64,000 nucleotides of DNA from Cenococcum geophilum 1.58 (Eukaryota > Ascomycota > Dothideomycetes > Gloniales > Gloniaceae): positions 1,251,715 to 1,315,714 of the forward strand of contig KV748187.1 in the NCBI GenBank assembly GCA_001692895.1, read 5' to 3'. The notes under the pieces are model-generated. The model saw nothing but the letters and a program-made list of their open reading frames with translations. It was not told where the DNA came from and did not search any database. Positions 31,133 through 45,031 of the stretch are shown here, piece after piece. Both the position numbers and the translations under genes were made by a program. The stretch's first letter is position 1, and every line of letters starts with the position of its first letter.

Positions 31133-31688
31133 TATGCCGCGACTCTGGCTGCAAGATCGTTTAGAGCCTTAATGGCTATCATCGCAATATTCGACCTAGA
31201 CTGCTGGCAGGGCAACGCCGTCAACGCGTTCGCAAACAGCGTTATCGATGAGGTCATCAACATTAAGTATCCAGATGGATTTGTAATCAGAGGCAAGTGC
31301 CTATTGCTTCAACGAGCGCTCTACGGATTGCGACGATCACCTCTACTGTGGCATGGTGACTTGACTACAACACTAAAAAAGGAAGGCTTGAGGCCAGCGG
31401 CGGAGGAGCCTTGCCTATATCACAACGATTGGCTGATAGTCTTCTTTTTCAGTGTTGTAGTCAAGTCACCATGCCACAGTAGAGGTGATCGTCGCAATCC
31501 GTAGAGCGCTCGTTGAAGAAGTAGGCACTTGCCTCTGATCACAAATCCATCTGGACACTTAATGTAGACAACCTGGTCGATAACGCTGTTTGCGAACGCG
31601 TTGACGGCGTCGCCTGCCAGCAGTCCAGGTTGAATATTGCGACGATAGCCAAGGCTCTGAACGATCTTGCAGCCAGAGTTGCGGCATA
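31133..31688. mobile_element. Ty1/Copia reverse-transcriptase fragment present as an inverted duplication
   Basis: The plus strand 31140-31440 encodes part of a copia-type reverse transcriptase: AIFDLDCWQGNAVNAFANSV, YPDGFVIRGKCLLLQRALYG and LRRSPLLWHGDL. From about 31441 to 31688 the same sequence follows in reverse complement with few changes. Arms of about 250 bp are separated by roughly 55 bp. The element is too short to be functional and only mildly RIP-mutated. Confidence 0.85.
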
Positions 31689-32029
31689 CAGGGTATCCGA
31701 CCTCCGTGCGCGCGACACACCTAATTTCGCTACGTCTGCAGCTAAATTAGTATCCCTTCGTGTGGCAAGTTTTCATGGACTTTTCGTATATGCACGCCTC
31801 ATAAGCCAATCTAGAGGCTCTATACTATATAGAGCTTGGTGTTGAAGCCTCTGGTCAATGCGGTTGCTCGGCAGCAAGGGCCCTGGCGCCTCTTTGACGC
31901 TTGGATATTGCGGTGAACAGCAGCGACGTGGCCAGGAATCCTATAATATTTGGTGTAGTTAATTAGAGAGCTTCAATATTGTTGCCGTCTATTTAATCAT
32001 TAGATTATCAGTAAAATATCGTCCTTATA
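31689..32029. other. Repeat debris between copia palindrome and piggyBac remnant
   Basis: The sequence turns gradually AT-rich. No gene or repeat could be named. Confidence 0.4.
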
Positions 32030-34400
32030 CCGCCTAAAAAACGTTATACGCCTTCAGCTCCAAAGCCTCCAAAAGCACCTCAAGCCTGGGAGTCCTATTC
32101 ACAATCCTTTTAAGCGACATAGTATATACACAATAGCTTATCGGCGGTGGCTACGCAGCAGGCAGTGGTGCCAATTAAGGATATTAAGGAGGCTTGGCCA
32201 AGCAGCCAAATAGAGGATATTAAGGACGAAGTAGGAGCCGTTTTTAAGGCCCGCGGAGAGACTGCTAAGGATAAGGCAGATAAGGTAGATAAGACTAAAC
32301 TACCAAAGCTGTTAGCTGAAGAAGTTATAAGAATAGGCCTTCCTGCTGTGCCTACCTTATGGGAGCCTATAGCTGCTGTTCCTAAACTAGATCTTAAAGT
32401 TATTAACCTTCCAAATAAGTTAATATTCGCCGCTCGGCGTGCTAGTGAACCTATTAGTGGCATTAACGTAGATAATAAATCTAATAACCTTCCTAATTAA
32501 AATAAGGATAGTGAGTGCTCTGCTTACTGTACGCTGGCTAATTAGATTGGTATAGCATCTAGTAGGTATAGATCTAGATAGGACCTGCTAATTCGAGTAT
32601 TTCTACTATTCTTTAGTATTAGTGTATTTAAGAAGCTCGCGATTAATACAAACCTATATGCGGCCTCTTAAAATGCTGGTGGATATTACCGATCAGGACG
32701 ATATATAGGTAAACGATCACGGATATAAAAGGAGACCTCTGCTGGCGAATTAATAATTTAGGTAGGGCTTATTATTTATATAGGCGTCTTTAAAGGCACT
32801 TAGATGCGAGATCTTTAGGCCATAGATCCTAAATATCCTAGACACTTAATTAGCTTATTTATAGGTTAAAAAAGATGGGAGCAACTTAAGCGCTTTTTTT
32901 ATGTCTTACCACCTCCACTAGAGGGCGTTAAACGTTAGGTCTTTAAGAAAATTAAGCCGTTAACGACTCCTTTAGGCGAGGCGTTTAGAAAGTACGTTAT
33001 ACCTAGATCCATAGTTAGCTTTAATAAAATAATAGTAAGGTTTACTAGATAATCTACGGCTACAATTAAATTGCCTGGTAAGCCAGTATTTAAGGGCTTT
33101 AAGATAATAAGCCTTTATTAATATGGATATTACTATAGCTTTATATTTACCTTACCTAGCTACTTTTTTAGGCTTCCTTTTTAAATAGATTACCAAGATA
33201 TTGTTTTCTTAAATACCTCTAAGTGCGTCCTTTACCTTACCCAATAGCTTCCTCTTTAGGCCCGTTAATTTTGCCTATTTTTAGATAACTACTTGACAAA
33301 TATTCCGCTGCTCTAGGTGCTTTAACAACTTAGAATTGCTACAGCTGGCACGGCTTAATTAAACTTAAAGGACTATCTAGAGGTACATAAAAGGGCTAAT
33401 AAAAGGAAGAAAAGGCTACCGTTTAACTTTATTATAGGAGTAGTTATTGGCGTAGTTAATTTGGTGCTTTTAATTATATAGCAGGATAAGAACTTAGTAC
33501 GGTTTTTAACGATAGTTCACTTATATAGTAATAAGAACGTTAATAAGGTTAATCGGCGTCGGCTATAAGCATATAATTCCTTCCTTAAGAAGCTGGTAGC
33601 TAACGTTTGGGGTAATAATCTAATTAAGAAGTTAACACTTTCTAGGCTCTCTATTAACTACAATAACTAGATAGGCGGCGTTAATATTTATAATTAGCTT
33701 TAAAGCTACTATACTACCCAGATTACTACTATATATACTTAGCTGCCCTTATTCTTCTAGGCGCTTAATACGGCTATAATTAACGCCTATATTATTAGTA
33801 AGAAGATCTTCCGGACGTTAAGGAAGCACCTCTAAACCCACCGCCGTTTCCGCATATAATTAGCATGGAACCTTGTTATTATAGGCAATTAAAAGATGGG
33901 CCTAAATAAGCACGATACTGAGCGTCTTCTTCGTTAAAGCTTACTAAAATATAGGCAATATTAATCTGGTATTGGGCCTGGTTATAAAAATAAAACGAAT
34001 TAAAAAACCACCTACGTTACTACTAAAACCCCACTACCCGTAATTTAACGGTGTAAGACGTAAACTCACCGTTCTGTTAAAAGCTTTACAAGGAAGTAAG
34101 GCTATAAAAGCCCACTGAAGTGCTAGATGTATAGATGGAAGGAGGCAAAGAAGCTTACAGTAAAGGTTAGGTAGACAGTATATAAATGCGAGGCCTGTAG
34201 GCTTCCTTTATGTCTTTAGTACTTTAACAACTTTTATTTAGTAGGCGATGACTAGGTAACTATTTTAGGTCCTTTACTTCCTTATACCTCTAATATTGAG
34301 ACTCTAAAGCTAATTAAGCCTTTACTGCAGCGTCCTTCTTAGCCTCCTTTAAGCCCTCCTCTACTACCTTTAATTAACCCTCTATATTAAATAACCGCTG
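32030..34400 (+). mobile_element. RIP-inactivated piggyBac transposase
   Basis: The plus strand reads, with TAG/TAA at Gln/Trp positions, through a piggyBac-family DDE transposase. LGVIIYIGVFKGTQMRDL-like sequence (about 32766-32815) is followed by SIVSFNKIIVRFT (about 33010-33045), where the family has Asp-Glu at the FNK position. Next are LPGKPVFKGFKIISLY, FLDNYLTNIPLLQVL (about 33280-33320), GVNIYNQLQSYYTTQ (about 33675-33730), LFFQALNTAIINAYII (about 33750-33800) and a Cys-rich tail YKCEACRLPLCLQYF (about 34180-34225). The first Asp and the Asp of 'GVD..DQ' are Asn, so the enzyme is dead. A frame at 32147-32500 rich in Lys and Asp is probably the N-terminal region. The TTAA target sites were not located. 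Confidence 0.85.
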
Positions 34401-34633
34401 ATTAAACCGTTTAACCATTTATAGCACTTAATATATTTTATTTAATGTATATAGCACATCCTCCCTTATAACCTTAAGCTGGTCCTTTACTAGCTTATCC
34501 TTATCGACGTCAAGAACGCGTATAAAGTGGATAGGTGGCAGTAATTTAGGGGAGGACTCTAATGGAGGATTTTCCTATATAATCAGCAGCTGGTTAATGA
34601 AGGAAGGGCGGAAACCTACAGTCATGACGTTAT

Positions 34634-34964
34634 ATATCGCGACTTTTTGCCTAACTTCCTTAAAAATATAGAGGTGTTTTTGGTGGTGGCCTTCTGCAGT
34701 ATTTCATCGGCATCGCAATATTGACGTGTTTTGGTGAGGCTTGCTAATAAAATCACGCTAGCTAGGGTGCCTGTAGCATGCTAACCCAGGCAGGAGCGCC
34801 CAAAGCGCCCAATACGAAAAGTCCGTTTTGCTAGACGAAGGGATATAGAGCTAGCAGGAAGGGGTATAGTACATAGCTAGGGCTTGAGCCACGGCCCACT
34901 TTAACCTGGAATCTTGAATTTAAAGCTTAACTAAACTTATCTACCTTACTAAAAGTCGCGATAT
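34634..34964. repeat. Candidate MITE with ATATCGCGACTTTT ends
   Basis: ATATCGCGACTTTT at 34634-34647 is mirrored by AAAAGTCGCGATAT at 34951-34964. The interior (about 34680-34900) is less AT-rich than its surroundings and lacks a transposase. Short ends and no certain target duplication keep this tentative. Confidence 0.45.
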
Positions 34965-35103
34965 CTGTAGTGTTTTACCCTACTGCCTTCCTTAATATAG
35001 CTCTAAATATAGGCGACTGGCAGTACTCCTTTATTAAAATCCTTTTTATAGCTGGCACTAGTAAGCGTATATATACCTATTAAGCCAATTACTTCCTTAA
35101 GGC

Positions 35104-35474
35104 TGTTATGGGACACCCCTATAATACCTTACACACGTCCACCTGTTTCTACTAACTTAGCAATTAGAGACTAACCGCGAAACGGCAATCTAACGGCAAT
35201 CTAATGGCAATTTAACGGCAATCTACGACATTCTACTATATTCTACTAAGTTCCACTAAATTCTGCCAAGTTTTACTAGGACTATAACCTAAACCCTATT
35301 CTGCCCTATATATATATTAACTAAGCAACTAAGTTAATAATATATGCCCTTTCTTCCTATTTTCCTACCTTCTTTTCTTACGTAATGTTTTGACCTCCTT
35401 ATATAGTTTATATATATAGCTTAATAATATCTATCTTGCTATATATTACCGCCGCTTATACTTACTCTGTAACA
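35104..35474 (+). repeat. 5' LTR of the first chromovirus
   Basis: 371 bp, starting TGTTATGGGACACCCC and ending ACTCTGTAACA. An internal tandem of about 11 bp (GGCAATCTAAC-like) occurs near 35180-35230. Confidence 0.9.
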
Positions 35475-38400
35475 CTACGTTACGTTAACTACCTATACTA
35501 TTATTAACATGCAGAACAAACCTAAAACTCCTATAACGGCCGCCGGCATTATATCCGCACTCTTAAAACAACTAGTAGAGATATAGAAGTCTTTTATAGA
35601 CGCTCTTATATAAAACTAAGCCACTTTAAATTAATAATAAGCTGAATAAGAAGTATAATACTAGTAACTAATTAAGGACCTCTAAGAAGAAATCCATACT
35701 CTTAAGATGCCTATATTAGGGCCTTAAGACTAAACACTATCTTTAGAAATAAATATACGGGATATAAGCCCTAAACCTATAATAACTATTCTCCCTAAAC
35801 TAATTACTGTACTATAATAATCCGAATAATTACCTAACCCTTTAGTATTTACTAGTAAATAATAAAAGCTCTAATTATTTCTAAGCTAGCTTAAAAATAA
35901 GCTAACTAGTAATACTAACTGCTACTTAACTAAAGCTAACCAACTCTATTACGCCCTAAGTTAACTAGAAGAAGAGGCAGCTAACCTTATTAAACCTCTC
36001 TAGCCGAACTTAGTATAAAGCCTAGTTATACTTCTTAAAGCTATATACGGTAACCTAAACCGCTAAGCTACTACCTAGAGGAAAATAAACTGTGTGGCCT
36101 AAGGAACGAAAAGTTTCCTAGTATACTTCTCCGAATTTAACTATTACGTAAAGGAAACTAGCTAGAACAACTCTGCACTAGTTAACAGCCTTATTAAATC
36201 CTTAAGCCCTAAACTAAAAACCTCCTTAATAGGCGTGGACCTACTGGGAGCCCTTAATGCCTATATAAACGTTATTAATAAACGGTATAATAATATACTA
36301 CATCTGACACTAAAATACGCTCTTTAATATAATATAATAGCCCTATAAACGTCTACTAAGTTATCTTAGCTTAAGCACCCTAACGCTATAGATATTAACA
36401 CTAAAACCCTAGAATACGCCTTATTAGGGTCCTTTAAATAAGAATAATATATTAAGCTAGGCCTCTGCTTTAAATATAGAAGTAACTCTTACCTCTCTAA
36501 CTACTGCTCCGTCCCTATGCCTAAATACGATTTATAAATGGCTAATACTAGTAACCGTTTACCGCATTAATCTTCTAGTTACTGTCCCTAATCTTTACCT
36601 AGTTCCAGCCCTATATCTAGTAAGCACTACTTATAAGGGCGAAGCTATAACCGACGTTTTATAGGAACCCCTTCCTACTCGCCACTAAAAGGTATATCTT
36701 AGAGTTAAGTTGCTCTCTAGGACAGCTCTGCCTTAGGATCTCGTTGAATACTTTAGATATTATAAACTCTAACTTTTAGGATTATAGCATAACCGTTAAC
36801 TATTGTTTTTAGTAGAATGATTAATAGGCTAATACTTAAGTCTTAATTAATATAGGAGCTAGTAGCATAGGATTTATTAACAAGATCTTTATATAAGATA
36901 ATAGTTTTACCCTAACCCCCCTTAACCGGCATATTAATATATTTAGATTTAATAGTAAACGCACAGTCTTAGGCTAAATTACCTATGTAGTATACCTAAG
37001 ACTCTAATACCTAAACCACGAAGAACTAATTAGGCTTTTTATTACCACCTTAGGTCACTTAGTAATTCTTAAACAACCCTAGATAAAGCTATATAAGGTA
37101 ACTATTAATTAGAATAACCTTAAGCTTCTATTTACCGCCTCCCGTTATAAGCAGAAGTGCCTTATAACTTGCTACTTAGACCTAAAACTAAAATCTAAAA
37201 AATCTACTAGGATCTACCAGTCTAAGATTTCTACTAATATCCACTCTACGCCTAAGGAGTCCACCAGATTCCACTAGTATAAGAATTCCACCAAATTTTA
37301 CCAATATGAGAATTCTACTAACATCCACTAAGGATCTAAAAACTCCACTAAATTCTATAAGTTATTACTAAGCACTATACTACCCCAAGCTAAGCAGAAG
37401 CTTAAGCTTAATATATAAAAATACTAGAAGGGCTAGTATCTTACTATAAAAAGAATTCTTAAAGAACCTGAACCTAAATCTAATACTAACTCTATACCTA
37501 ATACCGAACCTAAACCTAAATAAGAAACTATAGACAATCTAAGTAAGCTTAACACCCTAAATATCTACATAATTAGAGCTACCCTACTAGCATAACTCGC
37601 TAAGAAACCTAAATATACGATCTTTTCTGTTACTATGGCTAATATTAAGAAGGCCTTAGCACTGAAGAAGTATACTAACCCTGCTATAAAGGTACCAGTG
37701 GAGTACTATAACCGCCTAGAGGTATTCTTACGGAAGGAAGCTAATAAGCTACTAGAACACTGATTATATAACCATAAAATTATACTTAAAGAAGGAAAGC
37801 AGCCTAGATTTAAACCCCTATATAGGATGTCCTAAAACGAACTCTAAGTACTATAAAAGTATTTAGACAAGAACCTAAGTAAAGGATTTATTAGAGCAAG
37901 CTCGTCGCCTATAGCCGTACTAGTAATCTTTATTAAGAAACCTGGCGGCGGTTTATACTTCTATATAGACTACCGAGCTCTTAACGCCGTTACTATTAAG
38001 AACTAATATCCGATCCTATTAATATAGGAGATACTAAACTAATTAAGTAAGGCGCGCTACTATACAAAGCTTAATATTATCTCTGCATTTAACCGCCTCC
38101 GTATAATAAAAGGAGATAAATAGCTTACTATATTTCATACTTAGTATAGATTATTTAAATACTTAGTAACGCTATTTAGCCTTATAAATGCTCTAAGCTC
38201 GTTTTAATATTACGTAAATAATACCCTACGTCCTTACCTGGATATCTTCTATACTGCTTATATTAATAACATCCTAATATATAGTAATAACCTAACCAAA
38301 TATTGGAAACACGTTAACCTTATCCTATAAGCTCTATAAGGAGCTAGTTTATAATTAGATATAGATAAATACAAATTCTATAAAATAGAAGTCCTATACC

Positions 38401-40695
38401 TTAGGCTTTTTATTTTTATAAACGGCATATAAATAGACCTAAAGAAAGTTAAAGTAATTATAAACTAGTAAGAACCTAAGAATGTTAAGGATATAAGGGC
38501 CTTTATAGGATTTGCCAATTTCTATTAATAGTTTATTAATAACTTCTTCGCCCTGGTTTTACCCCTTATAGCTTTAACCTAAAAGGATAAAGCCTTTATC
38601 TTTAATAAGGAATATAAGAAGGCCTTTACTTATCTAAAGGTTATATTTACTACCGCGCCTATACTTTAGCACTTTAACCTAAACCAAATAAGTATTATAG
38701 AAGCTAACTCATCCAACTATGTTACTAAAGGCATTCTGTCTTAATATAACGAAGATAGAGTATTATACCTATAGTATACTACTTAAAATAACTAAGCCTA
38801 GCTAAATATAACTATAAGATCTATAATAAGGAGTTACTAACTATTATGAGATGTTTTAAATAATAGCGACCCAAATTAGAAGGCGCCGGATTTTTAATTA
38901 AGGTCCTTAGCAACTATAAGAATTTATAGTACTTTATAACTATAAAACAGCTAAGCTATTATTAGGCCCACTAGTTAGAATATTTATCCCGTTTCTAATT
39001 CTTAATTATATACCACCTAGGCGTTTAAGGTTAGAAGCCTAATACTCTAATCTAATATTCGCAAAACGCGCTAGCACTAAAAAAAGCGCGCTCTTATTAA
39101 AACCAGACCCTACTTTATCCTAAACTATTTAACCCTCCTACTAAAGACTTTATAGTATACGTCCTTAAAATAACCAATTAATTAATTAAATAGATTATAG
39201 TTAATAAATACCTAAATAACGAGTTTATCTAAGAGACGCTTAAGCTAATCTATAATAGCATTAGATGCTTTAAGAAGATCTCTCTAAGTAAATATAAAGC
39301 TTATAGAAACCGCTTATATTACTAAAACCGTCTAGTTATCCCTAATTATAATAAACTTAAGCTTAAGCTCCTTAAATACGTATATAACCTACTGGTAGCT
39401 AGCTACCTAGGCTAAAGGAAAACTCTAGAGCTACTCTAATAGAAGTACTACTAGCCGAATACGTATAACGTAACACGAAGGTATATCTCTAGCTGCTATA
39501 TCTGCTAATAAGCTAAAGCTTTATATAAGACATATAATGGCCTTTTAAAGCCACTACCTGTTCTAAACCGAAGATAGAAGAACATCTTAATTAACTTTGT
39601 TGTTAATCTCCCTATAAGTAAAGGCTGTATAAATATTATAGTAGTTATAGACCGACTGTCTAAAATAAGATACTTAATCGCCTACCCTAATATATTAATA
39701 CCTACCGTTGCTTAACTATTTCTAGACTACGTATAAAAACTCTACGGATTCCCTAAAACAATTATCTCCAATAAAGGCAGCCAGTTTATCTCTATATTTT
39801 AGAAAAAACTAACTACCTAACTCTGTATTAAAGCACTACTGTTTATAATATACTACCCGGAAACGGATAGTTAAATAAAACGTATAAATGCTATAATAAA
39901 ACAGTATATTTAGATATATACGTTATACTTATAAGATAACTAGATTAACTAGCTTATATTCGCCGAGTTTACTATAAATAATTCCGTCTTAGAAATTATA
40001 AAGGTCTCCCTATTCCTGGCTAACTACAGCTAGCATCTATAAATAGGTTTTAAACCCTTTAGTAATATTCCTCACCCCACTTATTACGCCTTATAAATTA
40101 CAGAAGTAAATAAATTTATAGAGAAGATAGAAGAACTATAACAGTTCCTTACTAATAAAATAATATAGGCTTAATCTGTCTATAAAGCCGTAGCGAATAA
40201 GAAATAAACCCTAGCACTAGCCTACTAAATTAGTAACTTTATCTAGCTAAATATAAGGAATTTAAACATAAAATAACCTGATAAGAAGCTTAATTAGAAG
40301 AACGCTGGCCCTTATAAGGTTGAGAAGGTTATTTCCTCTTACGCCTATTAACTAAAGCTCCCTAATACAGTTAAAATCCACCCCGTATTCTATACGTTAG
40401 TCCTTTACCCTACTACTTCCGCATTAGACGCCCTACCTAAATAGATATAGGACCCTCCCCTACCAGTTAAAGTAGATAGTAAGAATAAGAACTTTATTAA
40501 AAGAATTAATAATATTAAGTATAATAAACGGAAATGCTAATATATATATTTTATAAAATGGAGAGGCTTTACTAAGTCCTTATAGGAACCCGTTAACTCT
40601 ATAGGACTTATATAAGCCGTAGAAGACTTTTATAAACTCTACCTAGAACTACTACAGCCCCATCTTGCAGAAGCTTAAGTTTAAAGGGGGGGTAC

Positions 40696-41066
40696 TATTA
40701 CGGGACACTCCCGTAACACCTTGTACACATCTACCTATTTCTACTAACCTAGCAATTAGAGACCAACCGTAAAATAGTAATTTAATGGCAATCTAATAGC
40801 AATCTAATAGAAATCTACGGCATTCTGCTATATTTTACCAAGTTCTACTAAATTCTGCTAAGTTCTGCTAGGACTATAACCTAAACCCTATTCTACCCTA
40901 TATATGTATTAACTAAGCAACCAAGTTAATAATATATACCCTTTCTTCCCGTTTTCCTACTTTCTTTCCTTACGCAACGTCTTAACCTCCTTATATAGTT
41001 TATATATATAGCTTAATAATATCTACCTTGCTATATATTACCGCCGCTTATACTTACTCCGTAATA
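40696..41066 (+). repeat. 3' LTR of the first chromovirus
   Basis: 371 bp, the same length as the 5' LTR. It starts TATTACGGGAC (TG changed to TA) and ends CTCCGTAATA (CA changed to TA). The LTR pair differs almost only by C/T and G/A transitions. Confidence 0.9.
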
Positions 41067-41760
41067 AAGGCAATTTAACGTATTTAGAGGAAGATAAGGC
41101 TATATAGAAAAATTAAGCTCGGTTATAAATATAAGTTAAGGCGTATACTAGGTATTAAAATAACTATTATATTACTCTACCGATTAGATAAGGCTCTAAA
41201 CTTATACTTTAATAAAATAATATAGTTTATCTATAACTAGTTTAAGGTCATTATAAGTAAGTAAACGCTTAGTATAGAATTAAGGGTTACTAGCTAGAGT
41301 AGGAGGCTAGCAAAAAGGCCTTAATAGCTGCGCGTAAAGAAGCTACTAATTATATATAAGGCTTACTAAGTCGCCTACAAGCAGAGCTAGGAGGATTATA
41401 CCTTATTTTAGGCCATAATTTTATAGTTTACTATTAATTAGTTAGTATTTATAGACAAATCTAGAGCTAATTTAAAAATAGGTATATAAAAGGCGTCTTA
41501 GTTACTAGTAGGAGTTATACTAGTTTTATATACACCGTATAACCGTAATAAGCCACTAGTTAATATACTACCTGCTTATATTATTAACGGCGTACTTATA
41601 TTATTAGTATTTAGTAACTAAATAAATGCGGAGAGCTATAACTACTAGATTAAATACGTCCTCTTACCTTATTATAATCCTTATCTAGCACTAAGATTAG
41701 TAGATAGTAGAATTCTAAAGCCTTAAATTGAGGATATAAAATAGGCTTTTGTTATATCTC
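41067..41760 (+). mobile_element. Second Tc1/mariner transposase copy, 3'-truncated
   Basis: The plus strand gives LDKALNLYFNKII, FIYNQFKVIIS, IELRVTS, then FIDKSRANLKIGI (about 41450-41490), VLYTPYNRNKPLVNILPAY, INGVLILLVFSN and YVLLPYYNPYLALRLV (about 41650-41700). These follow the minus-strand copy at 2170-3130 residue by residue up to just before the second catalytic Asp, where similarity stops. The first chromovirus inserted at its left side, so the N-terminal part may be split off. Confidence 0.8.
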
Positions 41761-41918
41761 TCCAAATAGGGCTCTTTAGGAGGAGTGTATTTGCACTGCT
41801 TTAAGAACAGCAGCTTTCGTCCCGTAAAGCAGCCAATACTACTATAATTAGCATGCGCGGCCGTAATAGTATACTAGGGGTCTTCGTATATATCACTTAT
41901 GCAGACTAACTTAGAGAG
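41761..41918. other. Unassigned repeat debris
   Basis: A short piece of balanced composition (about 41780-41880, containing GCAGCTTTCGTCCCGTAAAG) has no recognised identity. Confidence 0.3.
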
Positions 41919-42142
41919 TGTTAACCTGAATTAGGTTATCTTATTACCGACTTAGCAACCTCCTATTAACTTAGTTATTGACTTAGTTACCTACCCCTTA
42001 TTTCCATTACTACCCCCCTACCCCCTTCTTGTTTTTATTTTCTATACCTTCCCTATATATATATAGAGGCTCTAAAGCCACTATTTAATAGATAAAGTCA
42101 TTATTCTTTTCTTATAATTGGTGTATAAACTACTAATTAACA
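41919..42142. repeat. Candidate solo or 5' LTR, 224 bp
   Basis: Starts TGTTAACCTGAATTAGG and ends ACTAATTAACA, so it has TG...CA ends and the short inverted repeat TGTTAA/TTAACA. It has a TATATATATATAGAGG box and a C-rich tract. The five bases on either side do not match, so it may be the 5' LTR of an element cut by the insertion at 42278. Confidence 0.5.
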
Positions 42143-42277
42143 GTTATAAGCCTGGGTTGCTTGCCGTATTACCCCTATTTAACTATTTAATTTAATTAAT
42201 TATACCCCTTATTAAATTACTACTTATTACTAAATCCTTTAACCTTTCTATAAGTACCTTTTTAAATAACTTCTTAA

Positions 42278-42698
42278 TGTTACGGACCTTATATTGGCAG
42301 TAGTACGACTACTAAGGGAAGATATAAATGGGTTAGTTAAGATAGTACGGGAGGCGCTAGAACCAATCGAGCTATAGGATAAAAGGTAGCCGAGTTACAT
42401 AGCCAGTTACGTTATAAGTTTGGAACGTAGGAACGTGGGAATATGGGAACGTAACGTACCGACATACTAATATACTAACGTACTAAACCCTTTACTATAG
42501 GGAGGAGTTATATATTTAAAGACACACGGTCTCTATAGGTAGTTTCTCTTCTTTATAGTAAATCTTAGAATATAATTAGAGTTAATCTATTAGGCAACTA
42601 CTCTACTAGTTATGTTTACGTTGTTAACTATTCTATACCTATATACCTAGCCTATTAATAAGTCTACCGTAGTATTTCCTATAAGGCTTTATTACACA
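42278..42698 (+). repeat. 5' LTR of the second chromovirus
   Basis: Starts TGTTACGGACCTTATATTGG. The right end is set provisionally at ATTACACA (42698). The copy at 52349 matches only as far as TATACCTAT because of the later insertion. Bases before it are CTTAA; the matching duplication on the other side was not found. Confidence 0.75.
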
Positions 42699-45031
42699 TT
42701 TACTACTAAGGTTATAGTAAAAGAAGTTAAATAACATGCTACTAAAAGCAGCCGCTACGACGCTGTTAACGGCAGCAACTATATTAGGATTAGGTAACGA
42801 CACTAGTATAGCAAATACTAACTCTTAGCTAATTACTATTAGATAGCTATAAGAAATAGTTAATTAATTAATAGATAATAATAGAATACTTAAAGAAAGG
42901 ATTAATGGGATCGGAGTAGCTAAGGTTAAGTTACCCTTAATTAAGCAATTCTTAGGGGAGAAGTTAAAACTTAAGGGATTCCTTATGTAAATGCACTTTA
43001 AGGTTATATAAGAAGGGGTAAAGCTAGAAACGCCTATAGATTAAGTTACTTACGCAGGATTATTCTTAATAGGAAGGGCACTTAAGTAGTTTAAACCTTA
43101 CCTTATGGAGGTATAGAAGTATAGCATAATGACTACTAACTAGGAGGTACGGTATATATTCTTAAGTTAAAGTGGGTTTATAGAACACTTAACGCAAATA
43201 TTTAAAGACTTAAAGGCAACTATAATAGCGGAAAGAAAACTTTAAAACCTAGTATAAAGAACTTTAGCAATTAAATATATAACGTAGTTTTAAATATTAG
43301 TAATATAGGTTAAATAGAATAATAAAGCGCTTATAGTATAGTATAAGCAAGGACTTAAAGTAAAAGTCTAGGATATAATTATCCTAATAGAAGATACGAA
43401 TACTCTTAGGGATTTAATTAATTAAGTAATTAAGATTAACAACAGAATTTACTAAAGAGAGTAGACTAAGAAGGGTTAGAATAGAGTTCTATAGTTATAT
43501 AAGGTATAGGGTACGTGATAATAAAATTAAAATTAAAAACGATGGTATAGCGCAGAGCTAATAAACCTAAGTAGTACTAGAGAAAATAAGAAATGAAATA
43601 AATAACTATAGAAACCCAGAGAATAAGGATTAAGTAATTAAAGGTCTAAGGAGTAAAGGCTAAACTAGGGATCTTAATAGCAGAAGATATTTAGATGGAC
43701 TCTATAGCAAGAAAAATAGTTTAAAGAAGGAGCTTATATAAATTATAAAAAATAAGGTTATTTTATTAGAGATTATAAAAGTAGTTAAAGTTACTATATA
43801 GTAAAAGGAATAAGACTAGTAGATAATATATATATATAAAGGGATAATAATATACTACAAGAAACAAAAGAATGTTTAATTAGAAGTTTTATGTTTTATT
43901 ATAATAATATATACTAAATTTATAAGGACGCTAAGTATAGCGTAAGCTATTAGCTATAAGAGCTAAAATTACCAAAGTTTAGAGGAACTAATAAACTATT
44001 TTGTAGATTAGATATTAAGGATAATAAATTTAACGTAGGCGAAACATTTAATAACGATAAGGTAATAAAAGCAGCTTACTAGAAGTATATAGACCTTAAA
44101 AATATTATAAAAGAGGTAAAGAATAATTCCACTATAGAATAGGGAATATTAGTAGGGATTAAGACCCCGCTAGATATAATATCTATCGCCTTATAAGATA
44201 TAAGAGAAGTAAAATAGTAAATTACTTCGGCACTTAATAAAGGCAAAAGGCTACAGGCTTAAGACTCTTAGGACGAGATAAGGGATAATTAAGATTCTTA
44301 AGATAGGATAAAATAAGCTTAAAGACCTATAATAGACGATAACTAATAGAGCAGAGCAATAGCTTAGTTTAGCGATATATAAATAAGCTTAGGACGAAGT
44401 TTTCTAAAGGTATAAGATTTTCAGGATAAGGTAAGTAAGATTTAAGATTCTTAAGATAAGATAAGAATACTATAGAAGCCTAGTTAGACTAAGGCTAAAG
44501 CTAAGCTTAAGAAAGAAAGAAGCTTAGGATTAAAAATCCTATAGGACTAAGATTTCTAGATATAAATAAGGACTATTAAATAAACTAAGATTAAGAAGTA
44601 AGAAGACTTTAAAGATCTACTTATAAGGTAAAAACTAAAAGAAACTATAACGAAATTTAGGTAAAGAATTATCGCATAGTAAGAATAAAAACTAGATTAG
44701 AGAACTAGTATACTAAGTTATATAAGGGATAGAGCACCTATATAAAGAATTATAAATAGGTTTAAAACGGGTATATTAAGAGCTAAGTTGCTTATTAAAC
44801 TAGAAAATAAAGAGGATCTAGGGATCCCTACTAGATTTAAAGAACAATATATAAAGGGCTGTTATAATATAGTAATAAGAAGATACTTCCTTACGAATAA
44901 GCCGTATATACTCTAACAGCTATATAAAAAGTAGTATAGGCAGCGATATAATAATAAGTAGGAAGATTTCTATATATAGTTAGATAAGCGAGTTATTTAG
45001 GACTACCCTATTACGGAAAAGGTAATAAGTT

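Larger units (their letters stand above)
35104..41066 (+). mobile_element. Full-length Ty3/Gypsy chromovirus, RIP-inactivated
   Basis: A complete element of 5963 bp with 371-bp LTRs and a perfect 5-bp target duplication AAGGC (35099-35103 and 41067-41071). A G-rich polypurine tract AAAGGGGGGG precedes the 3' LTR. In order on the plus strand: Gag (from about 35510), aspartic protease (LINIGASSIGFINK near 36840, Asp changed to Asn), reverse transcriptase (YINNILIYS near 38260, the two catalytic Asp changed to Asn), RNase H (about 38650-38880), integrase (about 39500-40100) and a chromodomain (YFIKWRGFTKS near 40550). The order PR-RT-RH-IN plus chromodomain defines a chromovirus. Stops are nearly all TAG/TAA at Gln or Trp codons. 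Confidence 0.92.

Noticed and set aside
32110..32463. 117-codon minus-strand frame
   Set aside because: It is antisense to the piggyBac remnant, whose plus-strand frame continues into recognised transposase motifs.
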